Positions 53,797 to 64,000 of a stretch of 64,000 nucleotides of DNA are shown piece by piece (position 1 is the first letter of the stretch; each line of letters starts with the position of its first letter). The DNA is from Podospora pseudoanserina (taxonomy: Eukaryota; Ascomycota; Sordariomycetes; Sordariales; Podosporaceae). The notes under the pieces are model-generated. The model did no database searches and was not told the origin of the DNA. It saw only the letters and a list, made by a program, of their open reading frames with translations. The DNA lies in the NCBI RefSeq assembly GCF_035222485.1, contig NW_026946671.1:744001-808000 (forward strand), written 5' to 3'. The translations under genes and the position numbers were made by a program.

Positions 53797-55548
53797 CTAA
53801 TTCTTCTCCCCCACCACCCCATCAACCCCCATCACCTCCCTCCCCTCCTTGCCAGCAGCCTCCTCCCTACACCTCGAGCACATGCACCACCCTCCCAAAC
53901 TCCCCCTGGCCCACTCCCTCCTCTCCTTAACAGGCAGCTCCACATCGCAGTAATGATTCAAGATCTCCTCTCCCTTCTTCACCCCTCCTTTCCTCCCCCC
54001 AACAACCCTCTTGTCCCTCGCCCAAAGCTTCATCTTGCCCCCCCACTCCCAGCTCACATTCGGATCGCAGTCGTGGTTAGCCAGGCACCAAAAGGGATGA
54101 ACCGCCGCCACATCCGGCCTCCCGTCCCTGCGCCCGTCCTGGTAGTTTTTGCGCGCAGAGGCCGTGCCGCGGAACTTGGCGTAGCAGGTGTTGAAAACCC
54201 AAATGTCATGCTGGCCGAGCGTGGCATAAATGTCTATATCCATCTTCTCGAGTATGTGAAGCGGAATCTCGATGTTGTACTCGAACGAAAAAGGCAGGGT
54301 CCACTCCGGGGGCGGCTCGGCGTTGATGCTGCGGTCGATCTCGTTGAGCTCCGAGGGGACAAAGTCGCCCCAGATGAACTTTATCGAGGGCACGTCCAGG
54401 GGGTGCATCTCCTGGTGTGTCGACATCGCCAGGAGGCGGGCGAGCAGCAAGAGGTAGAGGGACTGGTCAATGTCCTTGTTGTCGGGGTCTTTGGCGATCG
54501 AGTCCACGTCCGTGTCGCACACGGCGGGGTGGTATTGCTCTTGGGCCTTGGTGAAGCAAAAGTCGTCGCAAAAGATGGTGTCGTAGCACTCCGGGCAGCT
54601 GACCGCCTTGGAGTGTTGGTCGAGGGGCGGGAGGGCCGTTCCGCAGGCGTCGCAGGTGGATTCCTTGTGTCGGTTGTTGGCTGTGAGGAGAGAATACTCT
54701 TCCAGCACCGTCTCACCCGGGGCGATGTCCTCTTTGGCAAAGAGGCCGAGCTGATTACACGTCGGTATCACGTCGTGGCCGTCCGTGTTGCTCTCGTCAT
54801 CGAGGAGGACGGGGAGTTTAGACACGCGGACCTCGCACTTTGGAGCCATGGTCGACAGCTGCTTGTTGAGGTGGGCCAGCGACTCGGCCGAGAAGCGGTC
54901 CGGTTCGTGGGTGTTCCATGGGTAGACTTCACGGCGGACGACACCGCGGTCGGGGAGGCTGTTGATGTCGATGGGGGCGTCTGACTCTTTTCGTAGTCTG
55001 CGGCGGCCGACTTGCTCGATGTAGCCCTTGATCTCGCTGAGCTCTCTGTTGTTCGGGGCCGTGTTCAGGCCTCTCTCGCAAAATCTGAGCGCGCTTTTTA
55101 GGCTCCCGCAGAGAAGCAGGCTCAAGGACAGGATCTGGTAGGCGCGGACAGAACCGAGGTGGGCCAGGAGCTGATAGGGACCGACTCCCTCCAGCCCTTC
55201 CATAACATCCTCGCCAGCGGTGCCGTCTGATATCCCTTCGGTAAGGGAACCATGGTCAAGGACCACAGGGCAAGGCGTTGTTGAGTAGCCCTTGAGTGCT
55301 TCCAAGGCCTGCTCGTGGTACTCGAAGCTCTCATCGCGGACCTCGTCGGCCAGGAGAAGAGCACGGTAGGCGTCACCAGCAGCGAGGTCCGGGTAGGCGA
55401 GGTCAGAGTGGACCACGGCTCGCTCCAGGTAGAGGATCAGGTCGTAGGGAGAAGCAGACAGAGAGTCTGTCAGCTGCTGACGACGCTCCAGGAGGTGCTC
55501 CCTACAAGGGTCCTTCTCGTCGGGCACGGACGGTGACGGAGCCTCCAT
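53797..55548 (-). CDS. SET-domain protein with TPR-like N-terminus and MYND-type zinc finger (SMYD type)
   Basis: A single 583-residue frame with ATG at 55548-55546 (MEAPSPSVPDEKDP). Residues about 15-180 are helical and TPR-like (YLERAVVHSDLAYPDLAAGD, GSLKSALRFCERGLN). The SET region begins at NQLGLFAKEDIAPGETVLEE. It is interrupted by a MYND-like cluster CDACG, CPECYDTIFC, HPAVC. Further on are the SET signature CLANHDCDPNVSWEW, the motif GEEILNHYCDV, and a post-SET CMCSRC. SMYD-type proteins methylate lysines of histones or other proteins; the NHxCxPN and NHYCD motifs argue for an active enzyme. The very end is Gly/Glu-rich. Substrate is unknown. Confidence 0.9.
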   Translation of the reverse strand: MEAPSPSVPDEKDPCREHLLERRQQLTDSLSASPYDLILYLERAVVHSDLAYPDLAAGDAYRALLLADEVRDESFEYHEQALEALKGYSTTPCPVVLDHGSLTEGISDGTAGEDVMEGLEGVGPYQLLAHLGSVRAYQILSLSLLLCGSLKSALRFCERGLNTAPNNRELSEIKGYIEQVGRRRLRKESDAPIDINSLPDRGVVRREVYPWNTHEPDRFSAESLAHLNKQLSTMAPKCEVRVSKLPVLLDDESNTDGHDVIPTCNQLGLFAKEDIAPGETVLEEYSLLTANNRHKESTCDACGTALPPLDQHSKAVSCPECYDTIFCDDFCFTKAQEQYHPAVCDTDVDSIAKDPDNKDIDQSLYLLLLARLLAMSTHQEMHPLDVPSIKFIWGDFVPSELNEIDRSINAEPPPEWTLPFSFEYNIEIPLHILEKMDIDIYATLGQHDIWVFNTCYAKFRGTASARKNYQDGRRDGRPDVAAVHPFWCLANHDCDPNVSWEWGGKMKLWARDKRVVGGRKGGVKKGEEILNHYCDVELPVKERREWARGSLGGWCMCSRCREEAAGKEGREVMGVDGVVGEKN

Positions 55549-57347
55549 GGTCGATCAGGTAGATCAGACTAGGTAGGGGGGGTGTGTTGAATTCCAAGGA
55601 CCAAGTCGGGTAGAAGAGCAACGAAAACAAAAGAGAAGAATAGACCGGTCTAGACGGGGAGGAAGCCAAGGGAAAGAAAGCACAACAGGTTTCGGGTTCT
55701 GGCTTGGTCGGGTACCTTGCATATATATGTCTGCGCCGGACGCTACAGACAGGGACTATCTGTTGTAAGGTGCCCCTGTCGCTTGTCGTGGAATATTTTT
55801 GTTCCTGGGTGAGGAGCTGACGGGGACAGGCGGAGAGGTTGGACCCGTCTTTTTTGGTCGAGAGTCAACCACGATGACCTCTCTTTTTGCAGCTAGCCTC
55901 GACGGTAGATATTGGTAGGGGGGTGTCTTTCCCGCTTGAAGTTCAAGCGGCGCGGGCGGACGTCGGCTCGGGTCGCTGCCCTAATAGCGACCCTAAGAAA
56001 CAAAGCTGGGATTTCCTAGTTTGTCGTTGCCAAAGCCAAAATTGACGTGCCCTGGCTTTGCGAGCCCCGCCAAGAACGAACGAGCGAAGGTGGTTAGACG
56101 ACTGTGACTGGAGAACTGGGGGAGTCCAAGCAGCAGACGCAGGGCTACCGGGTTGCAAGACCTTGATTTTGGTACAATGACGGGGCTCCCATCTTGCTTT
56201 GATTGACCCAAGTAACGCCGGGCGTCTGCATACTGATGCTCTCACAGCCCACGCCGCCTCGCACACCTCCATCACAGGGGCCGTTGCAAATGCTCCGGAA
56301 GACAAGAGGCGCTAACCCCCATCCAGCGCCCTCACACCAAAAAAGCCGGCCGATGAGAGCCCCAATACAGGAGTGCCGTCATCGCACAGCTCTCTTTGGT
56401 GTTTGATGGGGGGGCCGTAAATCCTGAAAATAATCCTATCCTTGCCCACAGCCCGCTGCCAGCTGGACCCTTTTTCCAGAGGGGGGAATATCACACTGTA
56501 AGGCAATAGCGTACATACCTGGCGGTACCTGCACATCTATCTCAGAGGTACCTGGAAGTACTGCTCTTGATATGACGATCAGATATGGCATCTTCCAGCT
56601 TCCGAGACACGTCAGCCTTATTGGGGGGAAAGACATCACGCGCACACCTGCATCGACAAGATACGATAGACAAGATATGTCTGGAGGGGGAGGGGGTTAT
56701 TGGAGCGGTGTTGGGAGCTGAGATGGGCCCGTGGGAAAGATGGCAGGTCGTGACAAGGTCGAGATTCAACCGACCGAGACCCTGGCCCCACCTAGACCCC
56801 TGTGAGATGCGGTTAAAACAGGGTTCACACCCACCAAAAACCCGCGGGTGTTCGGGTTCCCTGAGATTCAGGGTCCTGCCCCAAATGATGGCTTGCATAT
56901 TCGCTGTGGCAGCTGGCCAGTGGCAAGCCCGTCTTAGCTCCCTGGCACCCATTGGCGTGCCCCATGCCACGGTCTGGACCTACGTCATAGCCAGCCTCCA
57001 ACAACCCCCCAATGCACGCCAGACCAAGTTCCAGGTTCCAGCTCTCGTCCAAGGGGGAGTCTGGCGGTCTCCTGATTGCGGCGACGGGTTGCGTGTCCTT
57101 GCGGCTCGTCCCTACACCTTACACCACAAGTGACCACCTCGCACCTCGTCCCTTTTGCCTCCTGGCATCGTTTCCGCCGTTTGGAACCGAGCGGCCACAG
57201 CATCGCATCTGTGTCACCTAGATCACCCAGCTCAAACACAAGTGTCTGGAAAAGAACACGCCGTAAATCTATTGGTTGCTTGCTGTCTGCTTGTGCGAGC
57301 TGTCCTGTCTATCACCTAGGAAACCCCGTCATGGGCCCGGAACAACC
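55549..57347. promoter_or_regulatory. 1.8-kb region between SET gene start and HAD phosphatase stop
   Basis: Both flanking genes are on the minus strand, so this holds the SET gene promoter/leader and the HAD 3' end. A TATATAT stretch lies near 55722-55728. Frames up to about 180 codons show no domain. Confidence 0.5.
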
Positions 57348-58452
57348 TCACTGCTTCCTCGCGACAAGCCCAATGTCGCTCAGTTTGTCCACATAGAATG
57401 CTGGCACCGCAACCGCATCCGCTGCCTCCCAGTGTTCCTTCTGACTTACGCCCGTTAGGACTGCCAACGTGCCACCGAGCTTCCCCTCGATTCCGAACTT
57501 GATGTCGGTGTCAAGACGATCCCCAACCATGCACGTGCGTTCACGATCGAATTGGAACTTGCCCTCGACAGCATCCATCATGGCTTGGCTAGGCTTCCCG
57601 AGCGCCACCGGCTTCTGGCCCGTTGAATACACGAGAGGCATGCTCATCGAGCCTGCGCCGGGGAAGAAGCCGTGGCTCATCGGGAAGGTCGAATCCACGT
57701 TGGTCGCCAAGAAGATGGCACCCCGCCTCAGATACTGGAGCGCATGCGAGAGCTTGAGGTAGTTGATGTGAAAGTCCAAACCGACGAGCACGCATCCCAC
57801 CTCGGGGTCCAACAGAGAACCATCAGCGAGACCTTTGAAGTCTTCAGGGGTGACATCCCTTCGGAAGGCAGGGTCAGTGCCGCCAATGAAGGGTACATTT
57901 TCGCTCCTCAGCTCATGCTCGATGCCGGCTTCTCCAATGACAAAAACCTTGTTTTTGGGCGGCGCGAGCTTGAGGATTCTGGAGATGTAAACCGAGGCGG
58001 AATATGCCGAACCGAATATCTCCTCCACGTCAGACGGAATTCCTAAGCCCGTGAACTTCTTGAGGTATTCTTGGCGAGACTTTGTCGAGTTGTTGGTCAC
58101 AAAGACTGTCTTTTTGCCTATCGGGGGTTAGCCATCTGAGTAGGCCGAAAGCAAGACAGGGCTCTCACCTCTGGATCTCAAGTGTTCCAGAGTTTCCACA
58201 ACCCCCTCGAACACATGCTCGCCGGACCAGATGACTCCTGCGGCAAGACTGTTAACGTCGGATCACCATGCGAGCTGCCGAAAGCGAGAGCAACTATACC
58301 ATCACAGTCTAGCAAAAACACCTGGTGGGCAATGAGTATGGCAAAACAGGCAGGGGGACGCATGGGAGCTGGTAGTGTCAACGCACATCAAAGCGATCAA
58401 TGAACTCGTTAATGGCGGCCGCATCACCGGTGAGGTATTTTGGCGTCGTCAT
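57348..58452 (-). CDS. HAD-family 4-nitrophenylphosphatase / phosphoglycolate phosphatase (Pho13-like)
   Basis: Four exons: 58452-58387, 58321-58300, 58237-58169 and 58117-57348. They join in frame to give 308 residues, the normal family length. Exon 2 is only 22 nt and encodes VFLLDCDG, the HAD motif I nucleophile DxDG. Exon 3 adds VIWSGEHVFEGVVETL. Then come FVTNNSTKSRQEYLKKF (motif II), the C2-type cap, VGLDFHINYLKLSHAL, FLATNVDSTFP, GKPSQAMMDAV with the motif III Lys, and CMVGDRLDTDIKFG (motif IV). Pho13/PGP enzymes remove damaged or inhibitory phosphometabolites such as 2-phosphoglycolate and 4-phosphoerythronate. Introns are 65, 62 and 51 nt. Confidence 0.92.
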
Positions 58453-60587
58453 GGTGCAGGATTCTAAGGCGGAATGGAGAGTATTACCAAGAATGTGGCT
58501 TCAGAGGTAAACGGGCCCGGTATGATTGTGTCGACTGAGTCAAGTGGTATTCACTGATGCGGTGGGTTGAGTGAGGTCTTGGTCAATCTGATTGAAATTC
58601 GGCTATGGGCTTTTGCGACTCTGCCGCCTCCACGAAGGAGCTGTTCCCCCAAGCCCCTTCTCAGCTGGCCGTTGACCATGATTGGCTGCATTGTTGTGGC
58701 GGCAGAAGGAAGCTGTCGTCGGATCAATCTGGACTCGACAAGCATCTTTCGGGATTCTGTGACAGCTGCAAAACAGGGTGACGAGATCGACCTGGCTGTC
58801 ATCTGATGTCCTTCTGGGCCTTACTTTTGCAGCCCGAGTCTGGCTGGAAAAAGACGACGATGCTCCAAAGAATCCCAGATGCTCAGAACGAAATATGGTG
58901 GAGCTGCTGCCCTAAACACCCAAAAGCGGGACTATGACGCAATGAATTCCACCCAGACCCCCAAAGCTCTCAGCAACCCCGCAGCGTCACCCCACCCCCG
59001 CTAACTATCAACAACTTCGAGAAGTCTCGACCACAGCCTTCCATCATGTGATGAGAATTGACTTTTTCTTTTACAAAGACAGAGAACCGCCCAGAGCGCT
59101 CGAAATATTCAAAAATCGTTGAACCTCAATCCCAAGTCCTCTTCTGTTCCAGAGCGGTCCTTGTGTTTTCGTGACCGATCTTGGCAACTCCATTGTTTCC
59201 ATCAAGAGGCCGCGGAGATAGCTCCGCGAATGGCAAAGATTGACAACCTTTGTCCCCATGATTATACTCGATCCAAACACAAAATCGTATCATGGTGAGA
59301 GCATATCAGATTTTATGCCTACTGATGATTGGAGGTGTGGTTAATCCTCATATCGAAACCTCCACCCTGGAGACTCTGATGTGAGGGCTATCAAGGCTTT
59401 TACATGAACGGTCCGTATTACCCGCGTTTGCCATAGTTTCGACTGTACACGTATGCTGGCCAGACAGGTGGTCTGGTGCAGTTTATAAACGGTTTTCATG
59501 TCTAGTTGAAAGCATTGTACGAAGAGGCGTTGAAGTCTTTATATGCATCTGTGCGCATATTTCGGACCTCATCGAAGCTCCTCCGACGAGTGTAGCATAG
59601 ACCATTACCGGCGCATGTCATCGATGAGATCTTGCCGGATCGTCATAAACCCGTCACCCTGGTAAGGATATCGGCTGCCCTAATCGACGGGCCCGTCATT
59701 CCCAACGGTGTCTACCACGCGCCGGCCGATGCCGAAGGGTATTCGGCACTAGCAACCATCAGCGAGCCATTGTGACGATGTGCCGGATCGAGCTTTTTGC
59801 GCCGCGAGTTGAACCTCATCTCCGGGTCAGGACTGCTTTGTCTGTCGCGCTCCGGTCCTGGTATTTCTAGACGTAATAGGCATGTCCAGACTTTAGGGGG
59901 TCGAGCATCTCTTTTCCTGCAAAGTTTAAAAAATCCCGAATTACTCTCTGTTGAGGAGTGATCACTCCGGTGTCAAACTCTCGTCACTAACAACTACAGG
60001 CAAAAAGAGGCTCAAACAGGGGTTGCTGAGCTGGACAAGACCAAAAAAGCTCTTCTGCAGCTGCCCCTCACCACAAAACATTTGCTACCCCTCCTGTCCA
60101 ACAAAGCCCTCCACGAAAAACGCCCCTCCATTAGAAACCCAGCCACAAAAAATCCCGCGCAAGACAGCCCACCCATCCACACTCAAGATACCGCGTCATT
60201 GGGAATCTCAGCTCATCTACTACCACATAGGCAACACCACAGTAAGAACCACAGCATCTTATCGCCCACTCCCGCGTCAAGCTAACCCTCCAACCCCCGA
60301 AAAAGCTCCATCCCCGCACCTCCTCCCCCACGCCTGCTTGTGTGTCTCACAACCGCCAAGAACCCACAACAAATTTCCCAACAACCCCCGTTGAAGACCG
60401 GGAACATCTTTCTTAGAAACTCACCCTGCCCAAACTGGACTTTTGCTTTGCAACTCATACCTAAACAACCCCGAAGCTGAGGCTATCTCTGGTCCTTATC
60501 TATCTCGGAGCTCTACAATCACCAACACCACCACAACCACAACCACAACCACAACCACAACCACAACAACCACACACAACCGTCAAG
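58453..60587. promoter_or_regulatory. Divergent 2.1-kb region between the HAD phosphatase and 6-phosphogluconolactonase
   Basis: Carries both promoters. The last about 60 bases before 60588 are a (CAACCA)n-like repeat in the leader. Short frames at 59951-60394 are low-complexity. No RNA gene was recognised. Confidence 0.5.
60529..60570. repeat. (ACAACC)n leader repeat
   Basis: A hexanucleotide tract ending 17 bases before the 6-phosphogluconolactonase ATG. CA-rich unstructured leaders of this type are common in highly expressed fungal genes. Confidence 0.85.
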
Positions 60588-61376
60588 ATGGCCAAACAAG
60601 CGAACCTCTACTCGTTCCCCTCAGTCAAGGACAATCTAGCTCCCGCCCTCCGCGCCTACGTCATCTCCTGCCAGGAAGCCGGCCTCGCCCGCCACGGCGT
60701 CTTCAAAGTCGCCGTCTCCGGCGGCTCCCTCCCCAAAACCCTCGCCCAGGCCCTCCTCGCCCCCCCCTCGGGCCCCAACGACGAAGTCAAGTGGGACAAG
60801 TGGGAAATCTTCTTTGCCGACGAGCGCGCCGTCCCCCTCGACCACCAAGACTCGAATTACTTCCTCCTCAAGCAAGAACTGCTTGACAAGCTCCCAGCCG
60901 GCACCGGCCAGCCGACGGTCCACCCCATCGACACCGAATATCTGGACGACACCCAGGAGCTGGCGGATCAGTACGAGCAAGCCCTCGTCAGGTCTTTTGC
61001 CTCGAGGGACAGCGTCAAGCTTCCGATTTTTGACCTTTTGCTGTTGGGCTGCGGACCGGACGGGCACACGTGCAGCTTGTTTCCCGGGCATGAGTTGCTG
61101 AGGGAGACGAGCGCGTGGGTGGCGCCTATTGAGGATAGTCCCAAGCCGCCTCCGAAGAGGGTCACGCTTACGCTGCCGGTGGTGACGCATGCTGTGAGGA
61201 TTGCGTTTGTGGCTACGGGGGGTGGGAAGAAGGAGATTATGAAGCAGATTTTTGAGGAGGGGGCCGGGTTGCCGTGCGCGCTGGTGAATGAGGGCGCGGG
61301 GGAGAGGGCGAGCTGGTTTGTGGATAATGATGCGGTGGAGGGTGTCAGTTATCCTAGGAGGCCTTTCTCTCTTTAA
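60588..61376 (+). CDS. 6-phosphogluconolactonase (SOL family)
   Basis: A single exon of 262 residues starting AAGATGGCC. Family motifs are in order: FKVAVSGGSLPKTLAQALL (about 40-58), WEIFFADERAVPLDHQDSN, LLLGCGPDGHTCSLFPGHEL, then PPPKRVTLTLPVV and ATGGGKKE. The enzyme hydrolyses 6-phosphogluconolactone to 6-phosphogluconate in the oxidative pentose phosphate pathway, in the cytosol. Size and motifs match yeast Sol3/Sol4. The 5' half has strong C-ending codon bias, and the 3' half is G-rich; the frame is unbroken. Confidence 0.95.
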   Translation: MAKQANLYSFPSVKDNLAPALRAYVISCQEAGLARHGVFKVAVSGGSLPKTLAQALLAPPSGPNDEVKWDKWEIFFADERAVPLDHQDSNYFLLKQELLDKLPAGTGQPTVHPIDTEYLDDTQELADQYEQALVRSFASRDSVKLPIFDLLLLGCGPDGHTCSLFPGHELLRETSAWVAPIEDSPKPPPKRVTLTLPVVTHAVRIAFVATGGGKKEIMKQIFEEGAGLPCALVNEGAGERASWFVDNDAVEGVSYPRRPFSL

Positions 61377-61973
61377 GGGGGACGGAAAAGAAAGAAAAAA
61401 AGAGGGATGGAAGAGGGATATGAAATGAACAAGCTTTCTTCACTTTGTTGAGGTTATGATTTTTCTCTTTTTTCTTCTTCGTTTACGAAAGGCTTTGTCC
61501 TATGTGTTTTGATATCCCAGAGGGTTTCATTTGTTTGGTGGCTTCGATGCCTTGAATGCGCTTGACTTTTGAGGAGTAGTTTGAGACCAGGACCCTTCTG
61601 ATACACTTAACTGCTCTTAACCACTGCTGATATTTCATCATTTTGGCTTGAAGTGTAGTGGAAACCGTGATCATGTGGTTCTCTTGGCACCAGTTGATTC
61701 TGATTAAACGCTACAGGAGAGCTGAAGAGGTTCACATTCTTGCCCTTCTACTGCAGGTGCTGTACTAAATGAGCCAAAAGCTACGTATGCGCTCTCATTA
61801 TAGAGCTTTGTTCATCCTCAAAACAGGCAACCGGTGGATTGTATGTATGATATCCATTGTGTAGGTTACAAGGAAAAAGAGAGAATCGGCAACCCCCGTC
61901 AAAATCCATATTGCCAGAGACACTCCTAGGCCATATCAATAAATCATTCGTCGCTGGCATCATGAACCGCCCC
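61377..61973. other. Convergent 3' region
   Basis: About 600 bases between the lactonase stop and the stop of the minus-strand coiled-coil gene. T-rich tracts near 61455-61480 probably belong to the lactonase 3'UTR. No gene is seen. Confidence 0.6.
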
Positions 61974-63767
61974 TCAAAAAGCCCTCCAAACTGCCCCCGC
62001 CCTCCTCCTCGTCTCGACCCCCTCATCACCCTCCCTATTAACCCTCCTAACCCACTCCATCTCCTGCTCCCTTACCTCCCTCTCCACAACCTCCATAATC
62101 TCAATCTCTTCCACCATCCCCCCCATCAGGTCTTTCACCCCATTCAGCACCCTCCCCAACCCCCCCGCCTCACCAGCCTCACGCCCGTCCAAAATTCCAT
62201 ACAACTCCTGGCTAACAGCATGAACCTTCCTGCTTATACTCCCAATCTCCTCCTTCCACTCCCGCCCAATGCCCTCCACCAACCCCCACTCCCCCTTCTC
62301 CCTTGCAATCATCACCTCCTCCGCCTGACCCAACCACTTCCCAAACCTCGCCACAACCCTCGAATACCTCCCCCCATTCTCCGTCAGCCCCCACACCTTG
62401 CCCAGCACCTCATCCAAAACCCTCACCCTCCCCTCCAGTCCCTTTCCCCCTCCCCAGTCCAACAACTCTTTCGCCCTGTCATCCTCCCCCCTTCGTCCCT
62501 CTAACTTGACCACCTCCTTTTCTAGCCCAGCCAGCACCCCGAATCTGCCCCGTAACCTTTCATATGCCGACCCCTCCCATTGGAGTTTTGTCTCTTCGGC
62601 CGACTGATGCAGCAGGGATAGTTGAAGTAATTCGGTTTGCAGCCGTGCTGTCTCTGCTGAGATGGCCAGGTTGGCGGGTAGTTTGCTTGGCGACGGGGGG
62701 GCTAATATTTCTCTGGCGGACAGTTTTGGCAGCTGGGGGTTTTTTGAGGGGGAAAAGTGTTGTTGGTGCGTGTTGAATTCTGGTTTTGTCTTTGCCGCCA
62801 GCGCACCTTGTGGTAGTTTGAGGGATCTGGTTCTGCCAACTCCCGGTGTTGATGGCTGGGTGGAAAGGGAAGGGTGAGATGGGGCGCGTTTGTGAGGAGG
62901 AGGAGGAGGAGGAGGAGGAGGAGGGGCGCGTGTGATGGGGGTTTGGAACGGTCCGTCGTCGTGGTGGAAGTAGTAGAAGTGGAGGTTTGGGATGTTGATG
63001 ATGGTGGTCGGAGGGTTTTACTGCTCGAAAGGGTGGTCACGCTTGATTTTGCGCGTGAGTGGGCGGCGGTGGTGGTGGTGGAGGGGATGCGTTTTGGTGG
63101 TGGGATTGGACCGCCTGATGTTGTCGGCCTGCGCGAGGTTGATTCGGTGACTGTCTGGCGGCGGGATAGAGGTGTTGGCGGCTGCTGCTCTGCCGCGATG
63201 GTAGTAGTCGTCCCCGTCCCCGTCCCCGTCCCCGTCCCCGTCCCCGTCCCCGTCCCCGTCCGTCTAGGAGGCGCAATACCCGACCCCTCTGGAGAAGCTG
63301 CCGACTTGGCGGAGGAGGCACCGAGAAACTGCCGTGTCGACGCCGCCCTCGTAAGCCGTGTCGTCCCGGGTATATCCCCATTCCCCGCCGAAGCAGAAGA
63401 AACCGAAACCTGCCTCGTCGACGGCGCCCTCCCCAATCTCGATGAGTCTGGGTTGGTAGAAGAAGAAGAAGCAGAAGAAACCTGCCCCGCCCCCGTCCCC
63501 GTCGTCGTCATCGTCGTCGTCCTTCCACCACCACCACCACCACCACCACCACCAAAACTCCAGACAAGGGTCTACTACCCCTTGCAACCCCCGCCGCCCG
63601 CCTAAGTGTACGCTCAGATACCGTTCCCGTTCCCGTTGAAGATGCCCCCTGATCGGCAATTGACTTTCGCTCCCGAGCCCCCCCTTGTTGTGATGCTCAC
63701 CCACCGTAGTCGGCTTCCTCAAACTCCTCGCGCGACCAGGCAGCGCGCTGTTCTGCGTGGACGACAT
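61974..63767 (-). CDS. Ser/Thr/Arg-rich N-terminus plus C-terminal coiled coil, unrecognised family; one apparent frameshift
   Basis: Proposed exon 1 is 63767-63705 (MSSTQNSALPGRARSLRKPT), joined in phase 0 to an exon starting at 63481 across a 223-nt intron containing a CCA repeat; this join is tentative. Then come basic Ser/Thr-rich segments (RAPSTRQVSVSS, RAASTRQFLGAS) and a (Gly-Thr)n tract from a CCCCGT hexamer repeat. The frame switches at the 5-G run 62937-62941: one extra base there would join DRSKPP to ITRAPPPPPPPPPPHKRAP and the long C-terminal frame. The latter holds AREILAPPSPSKLPANLAI and ARLQTELLQLSLLHQ, then a long helical region to 61974 (GAVWRAF stop). A disordered basic N-terminus with a coiled-coil C-terminus is reminiscent of microtubule-associated subunits such as augmin HAUS8, but that is only an impression. 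Confidence 0.65.
63211..63262. repeat. (CCCCGT)n hexanucleotide repeat in coding sequence
   Basis: About eight perfect CCCCGT units; on the minus strand they encode alternating Gly-Thr in the coiled-coil gene. Length changes would keep the frame. Confidence 0.9.
63525..63554. repeat. (CCA)n trinucleotide repeat
   Basis: About ten CCA units inside the proposed first intron of the coiled-coil gene; read as coding it would give a poly-Trp or poly-Gly run, which is unlikely. Confidence 0.85.
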
Positions 63768-64000
63768 GATGATATCGCCACAATATTTCACGCCGTAAAA
63801 ATTTAGGTGTCAAAAATACCACAAACCCAAACCCAAACCCAAACACACACACGCCGACTTTTGTTGTTGTTTGTTGTCTTGGCGATCGAGGCTGAATGGA
63901 GTGATTGGCCCCTGTATTGACAGCTAGCTCCAACAGCCCTGTGCCACCCCAGCTGGGGAAAAGAAAGTGGGGCGCCTTGCAACGTCACCCCCCATCTCAC
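63768..64000. promoter_or_regulatory. Upstream region of the coiled-coil gene at the window edge
   Basis: About 230 bases, cut by the window end. Contains four CCCAAA-like units (63822-63843) and a short CA run; nothing else stands out. Confidence 0.45.

Noticed and set aside
53746-54984. A 412-codon plus-strand frame rich in Val, Arg and Leu
   Set aside because: Antisense of the SET/MYND gene; the sense strand has the catalytic motifs.
63264-63791. A 175-codon frame with a run of ten Trp and seven Asp
   Set aside because: The first codons are probably real exon 1, but the rest reads through a CCA repeat in the wrong frame; a splice to the Ser/Thr-rich frame is more sensible.
63822-63843. 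CCCAAA repeats near the right edge, considered as telomere-like
   Set aside because: Fungal telomeres are usually CCCTAA; only about four units are present, next to an ordinary promoter.

Overview
The window is nuclear DNA of a filamentous ascomycete, most likely a Sordariomycete close to the Sordariales. The evidence is the gene content (an a-factor-type pheromone receptor like Neurospora pre-1, a Sea4/Mios subunit, HUT1, a PAS kinase), GT-AG introns mostly 50-120 nt long with CTAAC-like branch sites, genes on both strands, and long leader/promoter regions rich in simple repeats. Nothing suggests a plasmid, virus, transposon or CRISPR array. Exon boundaries below come from splice consensus plus reading-frame continuity. 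Family calls come from recognised motifs; no database was searched.

Layout. 0-7 kb: the N-terminus of mitochondrial MTO1/GidA (-, cut by the window edge), mitochondrial single-strand binding protein RIM1 (-), a STE3/PRE-1 pheromone receptor (+), and tRNA 2'-phosphotransferase TPT1 (+, frame broken twice in C-runs). 7-14 kb: a large Msg5/Pmp1-like dual-specificity phosphatase (-) with a long upstream region, then an intron-containing tRNA. 15.7-19.4 kb: a large disordered protein of unknown function (+). 19.4-25.2 kb: gene-poor. 25-32 kb: a triple-KH RNA-binding protein (+), the HUT1 nucleotide-sugar transporter (+) and an F-box/LRR protein (-). 32-36.5 kb: a divergent regulatory region. 36.5-40.2 kb: PAS kinase (+). 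42.3-44.0 kb: a tandem pair of small cysteine-rich paralogs (+). 44.4-50.7 kb: Sea4/Mios (-), Efg1 (+) and a double dsRBD-like protein (+). 53.8-58.5 kb: a SET/MYND protein (-) and a HAD phosphatase (-). 60.6-64 kb: 6-phosphogluconolactonase (+) and an unrecognised Ser/Thr/Arg-rich coiled-coil protein (-, one apparent C-run frameshift).

There is no operon-like logic; most genes are ordinary housekeeping or signalling genes with their own promoters. Several touch signalling and nutrient sensing (pheromone receptor, MAPK phosphatase, KH protein of the Rnc1 type, PAS kinase, SEA complex subunit), but linkage alone does not show cooperation.

The most unusual locus is the paralog pair at 42.3-44.0 kb. 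The upstream copy has a predicted lipid-anchored N-terminus, six 12-13-residue repeats and a CxxC / CxxxHxG / WxCC / GCx6H module. The downstream copy has the same module, but one in-frame TAG separates WxCC from a fully conserved, equal-length C-terminal tail. It also appears to use a GC-AG intron at the position where the first copy uses GT-AG. The TAG could be recent pseudogenisation, or a site for the sexual-stage A-to-I mRNA editing known in Sordariomycetes. Separately, three coding frames break at C/G homopolymers of 4-5 bases, which suggests systematic homopolymer undercalling in the assembly.
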